Positions 1 through 5,710 of a DNA stretch of 6,669 nucleotides are shown piece by piece. Within the stretch, counting starts at the first letter, position 1. Every line of letters starts with the position of its first letter. Position numbers and translations under genes: made by a program. Below the pieces are notes generated by a model. That model saw only the letters and a list, made by a program, of their open reading frames with translations. It was not told the DNA's origin and made no database searches. Location: positions 1-6,669 of the forward strand of contig CACXBO010000017.1 of the NCBI GenBank assembly GCA_902765975.1. The letters run 5' to 3'. The stretch comes from Oscillospiraceae bacterium. GTDB taxonomy: Bacteria; Bacillota; Clostridia; Oscillospirales; Oscillospiraceae.

Positions 1-710
1 ACCTGCTCCGCGGGCTCCTCGATCGTCTTCTCGATATAGTCGAGCAGCGCGGCGTAGGCGGTCTTCGCGCCCTTGACCTTGCCGATGACGGTGGTAAGCC
101 CGTTGTAGTCGAATTCGCCTATAGGCTTGACTCCGGCGAGAGTGCCGAAGAAGGCCTTCGCGTGAGTGAGACGTCCCTTCTTTGCGACGAAGCTGAGGTC
201 GTCGAGCCCGCCCGCCTGGTGATAGCGGTTCTTATTCGCCTCAAGCCACTCATGAGTCTCGTCAAGGCTCTTTCCCTCGGCGCGGAGAGCGGAGGCGCGA
301 AGCGCCATAAGTCCGAAGCCGGGACCGAAGCGCATGGAGTCGACGCAGATTATCTTAACCCCGGGAAAGTCCTTCATAACAGCCTTCGCAGCCTCTGAGG
401 CAAAGCCGAAGGCTCCGCTTATCCCGCCGGAAATGGTCATGCAGAGAACGTCGCAGCCATCCTTGGCAAACGCAGTGAACGCCTCGGTGAATTCGGCGAC
501 GTTGGCGGGCGAGGTGGTGAAGGAGTTGGGATACTCCTTCAGCTCGGAATAGAACTGCTCTTTTGAAAACTCGGTCCAGCCGGGCAGGAGACTTATTTCT
601 CTGCCGTCGGGCATTTTAACGTGACCGGCGACGATACGGATATCGTATTCCCTACGGAGCTCCTCGCCGAGATCGCAGGTTGCGTCGGCAACTATCGCAA
701 AGCTTTTCAT
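1..710 (-). CDS. DegV-family fatty-acid-binding protein (FakB-like), 3' end outside window
   Basis: The frame runs open from an ATG at 710 to the window edge, giving 236 residues of a family usually about 280 long. The N-terminus (FAIVADATCDLGEEL, about residues 4-18) matches the family's D-S/T-x-x-D-L opening. Residues 65-73 (TTSPANVAE) match the TSxPS-type motif, 92-100 (TISGGISGA) the ISsglSGT-type loop, 121-127 (ICVDSMR) the VDS motif, and 172-196 the 'L.x.KKGRL...G.LAGVKPI' segment. DegV proteins bind a fatty acid in a buried pocket. The characterised members (FakB) present it to the kinase FakA for phosphorylation and entry into phospholipid synthesis. No kinase gene is seen here. The family's C-terminal His/GPG region lies beyond the edge. 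It follows the hydrolase gene by 14 bases with a good ribosome binding site, so it probably belongs to the same operon. Family assignment is firm; the exact ligand and role are inferred. Confidence 0.93.
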   Translation of the reverse strand, partial: MKSFAIVADATCDLGEELRREYDIRIVAGHVKMPDGREISLLPGWTEFSKEQFYSELKEYPNSFTTSPANVAEFTEAFTAFAKDGCDVLCMTISGGISGAFGFASEAAKAVMKDFPGVKIICVDSMRFGPGFGLMALRASALRAEGKSLDETHEWLEANKNRYHQAGGLDDLSFVAKKGRLTHAKAFFGTLAGVKPIGEFDYNGLTTVIGKVKGAKTAYAALLDYIEKTIEEPAEQ

Positions 711-715
711 TTCAT

Positions 716-724
716 CTTTTCCTT
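716..724 (-). promoter_or_regulatory. Ribosome binding site of the DegV gene
   Basis: On the minus strand AAGGAAAAG lies in the 14-base gap directly after the hydrolase stop codon (TGA, 725-727). AGGA ends 9 bases before the ATG at 710. It supports the chosen start and re-initiation on the same transcript. No promoter-like spacing fits in the gap. Confidence 0.7.
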
Positions 725-1648
725 TCAGTTTACATATTTATTTACAAAGTCGAAAAAAGGCTTTCTGATACTGTCTTTCCCGGCGGTAAAGCACATCGTG
801 TGCTCGGCTGTCGGCTCCGTGAGAAGGAGCTTTGGAGCCGAGGAGGCGGCAAAAAATTCTCTGCCCTCCGCAATAGGTACCGTGGCGTCCAAGTCGCCGT
901 AGAGAAAGAGCGAGGGAACGCTCGAACGGGCGAGATGGGGAAGCACGGAGTCGTTTATATCCACGCCGATGAAGACTTTGGCAAGTATGCGTATAAAGGG
1001 TATCATTACCGCTCCCGGCGCATGGCGTTTTTTCGCTATGAGCTGCATCTGACCCCTGGGCGAGATAAAGCCGCAGTCGAAGATCAGAGCCTTAACCCTG
1101 TCGGTCGTGAGAGAGTCGGAGATAAAGGCGAGGGCCGTGCTTCCCATGCTAACGCCGTATATTCCGCGTTTTTTCTCCGCGGCGTTTTTTTCCGCCCAGT
1201 CTATCCAGAGAGCAAGGTCGCGGCTCTCGAGAAGGCCGAAGCCTGTTTTCCTTCCGCCGCTTTCGCCGTGAGCCCTCTCGTCTATCATCAAAAGGCTGAA
1301 GCCCGCCTCCCAGAGCGCCCTGCCGGAGACCGCAAAATTCGCAAGAGAGGAGGCGTTGTACCCGTGCACGAGCATCATAAGCCTGTCACCTCCGCGCTTC
1401 AGATACTTCGCTCTGAGCGTTACGCCGTCGCCGGCCTTTATCTCAACCCGCTCGAAGGGGAGAGCTGATAAAAATGCGACTGCGGAGTCCATCTCCTCGC
1501 GGAACGGGATGAAATATCTCTTTTTTAGCGCGGCTTCCGGGTCGTATCGCCCGTAAAACGTCAGAATGAACGTTAAAACCGTGGGGATAGCGTAAAAAAA
1601 GAGCAAGGCCCCAAGCGCGCCCAAGAGCACCCATTTCACATAAATCAC
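725..1648 (-). CDS. Membrane-anchored alpha/beta hydrolase (lipase/thioesterase-like)
   Basis: A 307-residue protein. Residues about 4-31 form a hydrophobic N-terminal membrane segment, after which the soluble domain begins. The alpha/beta-hydrolase landmarks are all present: HG oxyanion turn (LVHGYNAS, 93-100), DERAHGES (123-130), nucleophile elbow GVSMGS with Ser167, acid in YGDLDATVP (probably Asp254), and His283 in AEHTMCF. The layout resembles the membrane-tethered serine hydrolases often annotated as lysophospholipase or Bem46-like, so an ester or thioester of a fatty acid is a plausible substrate; the sequence alone does not fix it. The start is a GTG (1646-1648) whose GTGA overlaps the TGA of the upstream PPTase fusion by four bases. 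No strong ribosome binding site precedes it, which suggests translational coupling. In the operon it could release acyl groups from carriers or lipids (inference). Confidence 0.9.
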   Translation of the reverse strand: MIYVKWVLLGALGALLFFYAIPTVLTFILTFYGRYDPEAALKKRYFIPFREEMDSAVAFLSALPFERVEIKAGDGVTLRAKYLKRGGDRLMMLVHGYNASSLANFAVSGRALWEAGFSLLMIDERAHGESGGRKTGFGLLESRDLALWIDWAEKNAAEKKRGIYGVSMGSTALAFISDSLTTDRVKALIFDCGFISPRGQMQLIAKKRHAPGAVMIPFIRILAKVFIGVDINDSVLPHLARSSVPSLFLYGDLDATVPIAEGREFFAASSAPKLLLTEPTAEHTMCFTAGKDSIRKPFFDFVNKYVN

Positions 1649-2679
1649 TTCATTTCATCGGCGCTCAGCGGAACGGCGCCTTTTTCGGTAACGAGGTAGA
1701 GCCTCAGCCTGCTGAGGCAGTCTCCGCATACGGAGAGTGAATATTCCTCCGGAATTGATATCAGCCTCGTTTCGGAGACTGTCTTAAAGGTGTCTGTCTT
1801 ATGCGGGAAGAAGCTTTTGCCGCCGTTGAGCTTGAAAACGGCCTCTTTCTTCGTCCAGAGCGAAAGGAAGCTGTCCGGCCCGTCGACGAGCTCAAGCTCT
1901 CGCGCCGTCGAGATACGCTTTGCGAGAGAGCGGAGCTTTTCCGGAGACGCCCAGCGGCGGCGGAACTCCGCGGCGTTTTCAATGTCGACTCCGCAGGGCG
2001 CGGAAGAAACGGCGACGGCGGCGGCGCCGCGAGAATGGCTGAGTGAGAACTCCGCCCTGTCCGAGACCCACTTTCCGTCGCGCCTCTTTTTGAAGCGCAG
2101 CTCTTCGATATTGAGACCGAGAGAGCGACTCACGCCCTTTTCAAGAAGCCGCCATACGGCGATCTTCTCCGCCCTCACCTTTTCGTTGCGGCACTTATCT
2201 ATCTCCGCCTGCCTTTCCGGCGGATAAACGGGAGAACGGTCCGGCTCTTCCGGGATCGGTGCGACGTAGACGTCGAGAAAGGGGCGCGCGAGCCACTTTT
2301 TACGCAGCTCCTCCTCCTGAAGACTTCGCCCCTCGCCGAAGAGGCACTCGTAGGCGAAATGCTCGCAGTTGTTGCGGATGATATCGTAGCCGCCCTCGCC
2401 CAAACGAGAGCGGGCGAGAGCTACGGTTTTCTCTCGCGGGAAGCGGCGCTTTTCCTCGGAGCGGTCGAGCTCGCCCCGCTCAACTATGCCTCCGGCCGAG
2501 AAAAAGTCGATATCCGTGGCGATTATTTTCTGATCGCGCCCGGAGAGAGGACCGGCGACCGGCGGCTCTCCGAACTGGATAACCTCATTTTCGGATACGA
2601 AGATCCCGTAATGCCAGACGGGACCGACCTTCACTCTGATAATATCGCCGGGGCGGCAATCGGCGGGAGCCCACCTCAT
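1645..2679 (-). CDS. LRAT/PLAAT-like domain fused to Sfp-type 4'-phosphopantetheinyl transferase
   Basis: A 344-residue two-domain protein. Residues about 1-133 look like an LRAT/PLAAT domain of the permuted NlpC/P60 superfamily: RPGDIIRVK (9-17), His23 in WHYGIFV, and Cys105 in NNCEHFAYE, a near copy of the NCEHF catalytic signature of mammalian PLAAT phospholipase/acyltransferases. The second family His is Gln35 here (VIQFGEPP). Residues about 135-344 are an Sfp-type PPTase: FSLSHSRGAAAVAVS (211-225), Mg-binding CGVDIE (229-234, Asp232) and WTKKEAVFK (275-283, Glu279, Lys283). The PPTase half should transfer phosphopantetheine from CoA to the Ser of a carrier protein, and two carriers sit upstream in the same operon. 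The ATG overlaps the ACP stop as ATGA. GAGGAAG at 2687-2693, 7 bases upstream, confirms the start. The role of the LRAT-like half is unknown: acyl transfer, lipid hydrolysis or thiol-type hydrolysis are options. Domain calls are firm; the functional link is inferred. Confidence 0.92.
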   Translation of the reverse strand: MRWAPADCRPGDIIRVKVGPVWHYGIFVSENEVIQFGEPPVAGPLSGRDQKIIATDIDFFSAGGIVERGELDRSEEKRRFPREKTVALARSRLGEGGYDIIRNNCEHFAYECLFGEGRSLQEEELRKKWLARPFLDVYVAPIPEEPDRSPVYPPERQAEIDKCRNEKVRAEKIAVWRLLEKGVSRSLGLNIEELRFKKRRDGKWVSDRAEFSLSHSRGAAAVAVSSAPCGVDIENAAEFRRRWASPEKLRSLAKRISTARELELVDGPDSFLSLWTKKEAVFKLNGGKSFFPHKTDTFKTVSETRLISIPEEYSLSVCGDCLSRLRLYLVTEKGAVPLSADEMK

Positions 2680-2924
2680 CGAAGGGCTTCCTCGATATAG
2701 TCGGCGACCTCGCCGACGGTCCTGAGATCCATTATGCCGATATTGCGAAAGCGTATACCGAAGCTTTCTTCGGTGGCGATTATAAGGTAGAGCATATCGA
2801 CGGAGGTGAGACCGAGCCCGTCCATAAGTCCGCTGTCCTCGGAGAAGCCGGCAGCCTTCTCGCCGAGGGTATCCTCAAGTATTTCGCCGAGCTTTGTTAC
2901 TATCTCTTCTCTTGTCATTCGCAT
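2676..2924 (-). CDS. Acyl carrier protein (free-standing)
   Basis: An 82-residue acidic, helical small protein of ordinary ACP length. The phosphopantetheine attachment site is Ser41 in DGLGLTSVDMLYL (35-47), where LTS-V-D replaces the DSLD of housekeeping fatty-acid-synthase ACPs. The following helix II region and the C-terminal VGEVADYIEEAL (70-81) are typical of the fold. It should carry an acyl thioester made by the ligase encoded directly upstream and be converted to holo form by the PPTase encoded directly downstream. Two starts are possible. The ATG at 2924 gives 82 residues and a 10-base overlap with the ligase. The ATG at 2918 gives 80 residues and a classic four-base ATGA overlap with the ligase TGA. 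Neither has a strong ribosome binding site, so coupling favours the second. A specialised rather than FAS-type ACP is inferred from the divergent motif and the context. Confidence 0.93.
   Translation of the reverse strand: MRMTREEIVTKLGEILEDTLGEKAAGFSEDSGLMDGLGLTSVDMLYLIIATEESFGIRFRNIGIMDLRTVGEVADYIEEALR
2687..2693 (-). promoter_or_regulatory. Ribosome binding site of the LRAT-PPTase gene
   Basis: GAGGAAG on the minus strand lies inside the last codons of the ACP gene, 7 bases before the ATG at 2679. With the ATGA stop/start overlap it fixes the start of the fusion protein and so shows that the LRAT-like domain is translated as part of the PPTase. Confidence 0.75.
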
Positions 2925-4429
2925 TTCTTATATCTCACAATCTTCATGCTTTTCGTTCTCTCGAAATCCGAGGTGCGGATCTCGATGCGGCTCACCCTCT
3001 GGAAGGGCGGCAGCTTTGCGTTTATCGCGTTAAGCTCGCTCATAAGAATGGCGGGAGCGTCGGCTGCGGGCAGCTTTGCCATCTCGGCGGCTCTCGGTAC
3101 GACCTCGAGGGCGAGGAAACGGCGCCCGTCCGCGCCCTTGTCCTCGAACACCTGGGAATCGGCGACGAGGGAGCAGGCGTTGAACTTTGCCTCAAGCTCC
3201 GCGGGCGAGATGTTCTCGCCGGAGGGCAGCACGATTATCTCCTTGCTGCGTCCGGTGATATAGAGGAACCCGTCCTCGTCGAAACGCGCAAGGTCGCCTG
3301 TCTTGAACCAGCCGTCCTCCCATACTCCGGTCTCGTCCTCGCCGACGTAGGCGTCCATCATATTCCGTCCCTTTATCCAGAGCTCCCCGTCAACTATCCT
3401 CAGCTCCTGATTCGGATAGGGCAGGCCGACGGAGTCGGGCTTTTCGAGGGGCAGAACGTTACCGGATACAAGGTTGGCGGATTCCGTGAGCCCGTAGCCG
3501 GGATAGAGGGCGACGCCGAGCTTGTCGTATTCCCTGATGAGATAGGGCGGGACCATAGCGGCGCCGCAGATTATATACTTGAGATCCGCGCCGAGAATAT
3601 TGCGTCCGAACTTCTTCGAGAGGGCGAGGGCCATCTCGGCGAGAGCGGGGACTATGACCATTATAGTGGGCTTGAAATACGCTATATCGCGGAACATATC
3701 CTGATTGTTGCGGCAGATAAAGAGAGTGCTGCCCGTGTTCAGCGCGGCAAGCAGGTTCCTAATGAGCCCGAAAACGTGGAAGAGCGGGAGAACGAGGAGA
3801 TACCTCATGCCGAAGACGTTGCGGCAGCCGTAAGCGCTGTTGAGAACGCCCTGCATAACGGCGGCGTTTGACAAAAGCGCGCCCTTGCTTTTTCCCGTAG
3901 TCCCTCCGGTGAACATTATAACGCAGCCGTCCTCCGGTGCTACCTCCGCGACTGGCTCAGGCTCCGCGCCTGACGCTTCCGTTGAGATAACGGCGACCTT
4001 CGCCCTCTCGGCGGCAAGCATACAGAGCGGCTCGAGAGCCGGAGCTGCAATTATCGCCCTCAGACCGTATTTCATCGAGCAGCCGAAAACGGAGGGGCCG
4101 TCGAGGAATGGGGGCAGAACGGCGGCGGTCGCGCCGAGAGTCACGGCGGCGAGGAAGGCCTTCACGAAGCCGTAGGAATTTGGGGCCAGAATGCCCACGC
4201 GATCGCCGGCGGAAACTCCGGCGTTTTTAAGCGCGCCGCGAAGAAGGGCGGCGTCCGCCTCAAGCTGCGCGTAGGTATATTTCTCTCCGCCGTCCTCAAT
4301 GGCGACGAGATCGGAGAATTCGCAGCTTCGCGCTTTCCACATGGCGGCGAGGCTCGGATAATCGACGAGCCTGTCGAGATCCTGCGGATCCATATATTTT
4401 GCGAGCAGGTTTTTCGGATCGTACTGCAT
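2915..4429 (-). CDS. Acyl-CoA/acyl-ACP synthetase-like AMP-dependent ligase
   Basis: A complete 504-residue class I adenylate-forming enzyme (ANL superfamily), normal for the family. Motifs in order: phosphate-binding loop FTGGTTGKSKG (173-183), GYGLTES (311-317), WFKTGDLARFDEDGF (374-388), ITGRSKEIIVLPSGENISP (391-409) and the C-terminal SMKIVRYK (494-501), whose Lys496 sits where the adenylation-step lysine is expected. It activates a carboxylic acid with ATP and hands it to a thiol. The ACP encoded next to it is the natural acceptor, though CoA cannot be excluded. The ATG at 4429 lies two bases after the upstream acyltransferase stop and is preceded by GGAGG. The pairing PlsC - ligase - ACP matches the parts of E. 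coli Aas, where PlsC and acyl-ACP synthetase domains are fused. A fatty acid substrate is inferred from the neighbours; the binding pocket was not analysed. Confidence 0.93.
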   Translation of the reverse strand: MQYDPKNLLAKYMDPQDLDRLVDYPSLAAMWKARSCEFSDLVAIEDGGEKYTYAQLEADAALLRGALKNAGVSAGDRVGILAPNSYGFVKAFLAAVTLGATAAVLPPFLDGPSVFGCSMKYGLRAIIAAPALEPLCMLAAERAKVAVISTEASGAEPEPVAEVAPEDGCVIMFTGGTTGKSKGALLSNAAVMQGVLNSAYGCRNVFGMRYLLVLPLFHVFGLIRNLLAALNTGSTLFICRNNQDMFRDIAYFKPTIMVIVPALAEMALALSKKFGRNILGADLKYIICGAAMVPPYLIREYDKLGVALYPGYGLTESANLVSGNVLPLEKPDSVGLPYPNQELRIVDGELWIKGRNMMDAYVGEDETGVWEDGWFKTGDLARFDEDGFLYITGRSKEIIVLPSGENISPAELEAKFNACSLVADSQVFEDKGADGRRFLALEVVPRAAEMAKLPAADAPAILMSELNAINAKLPPFQRVSRIEIRTSDFERTKSMKIVRYKKCE

Positions 4430-4431
4430 TT

Positions 4432-5091
4432 TTATTTATCCTCCCCGGACAGTTTTTTAAGCTTTATTTCATTTTCTCTGAGGCTTTCGGCTATCTCCTG
4501 CATTTTCTGAGGGTTGAGCCTCCTGCCGTAGACGGCGGTGATATCGATCGGCTCTCCTATTACGAAGGTGAGCCGCGAGAAGAACTGCCTTGCGGGCTTC
4601 TTGATATATATCGGCACTATCGGCCTTCCCGAGAGCGAGCTCATAAGAACGGCGCCTGCCTTGAACTCCGCAACGTCGCCCGTCCAGCCGATATGTCCCT
4701 CGGGAAAAATAGAGACGACCTCACCTGATTTAAGAGCGTCCGTTATATCGCGCAGCGAATCAAAGCTCGTGTTCTCCCTGTCTATCGGTATGCAGCCGAC
4801 GAGACGGAAAAATAGACCGCGCAGCTTCGAGTTGTAAAACTCCTTCATGCATACGAAGCGCTGCCGCCGATACCAGAGACAGTAGATGAGGTACAGGGGG
4901 TCGAGAAAGCTCGTGTGATTCGAGAGCACGAGAGCCCCGCCGCGAAGTCTCAGCTTCGCCTCTTTCGATTCATATATGTACTTCGGTCTGAACCAGAGCC
5001 AGCTCGTGAGAAAAACGCCTATTTTGATGAAATCGTAGACGAAATATCTGAAGGCGAAGAGCGGGGCCCGGTTATCTTTCTTTTCTTTCAT
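4432..5091 (-). CDS. PlsC-like 1-acylglycerol-3-phosphate O-acyltransferase family protein (copy 2)
   Basis: A 219-residue member of the LPLAT/PlsC family. Catalytic HX4D is in SNHTSFLD (57-64, His59 and Asp64). Further blocks are GCIPIDREN (99-107), IFPEGHIGWTGD (128-139), FKAGAVLMS (143-151) and the VPIY block (159-162). A hydrophobic stretch at about 11-34 suggests membrane association before the catalytic domain. The family moves an acyl group from acyl-ACP or acyl-CoA to a lysophosphatidate or a related lipid hydroxyl. It overlaps the preceding acyltransferase by 20 bases. AGGGAAG at 5099-5105, 7 bases before the ATG, supports the start. It directly precedes the ligase/ACP pair, so its donor is probably that carrier (inference). 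It is clearly not a recent copy of the other PlsC-like protein: the blocks around the conserved residues differ, so the two probably use different donors or acceptors. Confidence 0.92.
   Translation of the reverse strand: MKEKKDNRAPLFAFRYFVYDFIKIGVFLTSWLWFRPKYIYESKEAKLRLRGGALVLSNHTSFLDPLYLIYCLWYRRQRFVCMKEFYNSKLRGLFFRLVGCIPIDRENTSFDSLRDITDALKSGEVVSIFPEGHIGWTGDVAEFKAGAVLMSSLSGRPIVPIYIKKPARQFFSRLTFVIGEPIDITAVYGRRLNPQKMQEIAESLRENEIKLKKLSGEDK
4440..4444 (-). promoter_or_regulatory. Ribosome binding site of the complete AMP-dependent ligase
   Basis: GGAGG on the minus strand (within GGGGAGG) lies inside the last codons of the upstream acyltransferase, 10 bases before the ATG at 4429. It is the clearest Shine-Dalgarno site in the window and supports the 504-residue start. 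Confidence 0.8.
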
Positions 5092-5710
5092 CGGAAAGCT
5101 TCCCTAATTCGATGACCCGCTCGCGCATCCTCCGCGAGACGAGGTCGATATTTTCCTTCTCGGTAAGGCCTTCTTCGGTGAGCTCGGCGGCGTAGAACGG
5201 AGCGCCGACGACGACCTTCGACCTGCCCTTTGCAAAGTATCCGCCGCCCGTGTAAACCGGTATGACCTTAACTCCGGTGAGCAGAGCGAGATACGCGGCT
5301 CCCGGACGAAACGGCAGAGGCCGCTCCTCGCCCTCTCTCGGAAGCCTGCCCTCCGGGAATATGCCGACAACTCCGCCCTTTTTCAGAATGTCTTCGGATC
5401 TGGCGATAAACCCGTAGTCCCGCGAGTCGCGGTCTATTCTTATACCGCCCAGCATCCTGAGAAAGAGACCGAGAGGCCGCTTTTTGAAGAGCACCTCGGC
5501 CATCTGGTACCGGAGCGTCCTTGAGAAGAAGACGAAGAGGAAGGCGGCATAATCGAAAACGGTCGTGTGATTCGATATTATAATGGCGGGTCCCTTTATC
5601 CGCCGCGTCTGGACGGCGCTGTCCTCATAGAGGACGCGGAGACGGAAGACTATCGCCTGCACAGGCCAGGCGGTTATTTTAACGAACCAGTTAAAAAGAG
5701 ATATCAGCAT
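5072..5710 (-). CDS. PlsC-like 1-acylglycerol-3-phosphate O-acyltransferase family protein (copy 1)
   Basis: A 212-residue LPLAT/PlsC-family protein. Catalytic HX4D is in SNHTTVFD (46-53, His48 and Asp53). The substrate-binding blocks are GGIRIDRDS (88-96) and IFPEGRLPREGE (117-128), followed by FRPGAAYLAL (134-143) and VIPVY (149-153). A hydrophobic N-terminal stretch (about 1-23) suggests peripheral or integral membrane attachment, as usual for the family. The expected reaction is acyl transfer to the sn-2 hydroxyl of a lyso-glycerolipid or a similar acceptor. The start at 5710 overlaps the end of the ligase-ACP gene by 20 bases. No strong ribosome binding site precedes it (only a weak AAAGG far upstream), and the next in-frame Met (residue 70) would lose the catalytic motif, so this start is kept and coupling is assumed. 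By position its donor may be the acyl group on the fused carrier domain (inference). Confidence 0.92.
   Translation of the reverse strand: MLISLFNWFVKITAWPVQAIVFRLRVLYEDSAVQTRRIKGPAIIISNHTTVFDYAAFLFVFFSRTLRYQMAEVLFKKRPLGLFLRMLGGIRIDRDSRDYGFIARSEDILKKGGVVGIFPEGRLPREGEERPLPFRPGAAYLALLTGVKVIPVYTGGGYFAKGRSKVVVGAPFYAAELTEEGLTEKENIDLVSRRMRERVIELGKLSDERKER
5099..5105 (-). promoter_or_regulatory. Ribosome binding site of the second PlsC-like gene
   Basis: AGGGAAG on the minus strand lies within the end of the first acyltransferase gene, 7 bases before the ATG at 5091. It supports the 20-base overlapping start. Confidence 0.65.

Noticed and set aside
1164..1195. Short imperfect direct repeat of CCGCG plus a T run
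   Set aside because: It encodes the low-complexity AEKNAAEKKRG stretch of the hydrolase, with reused Ala/Glu/Lys codons; no regulatory meaning is supported.
2894..3871. Long open frame on the plus strand opposite the complete ligase (also 680-1468 opposite the hydrolase)
   Set aside because: These mirror GC-rich codon usage of well-supported minus-strand genes, have no recognisable domains, and would lie fully antisense.
5677..5696. Inverted repeat TTTTAAC / GTTAAAA with a six-base loop near the ligase-ACP stop
   Set aside because: It lies within the coding start of the first PlsC-like gene (FNWFVK), is AT-only apart from one pair, and lacks a GC stem with a U tract, so it is not a convincing terminator. 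It is probably chance.
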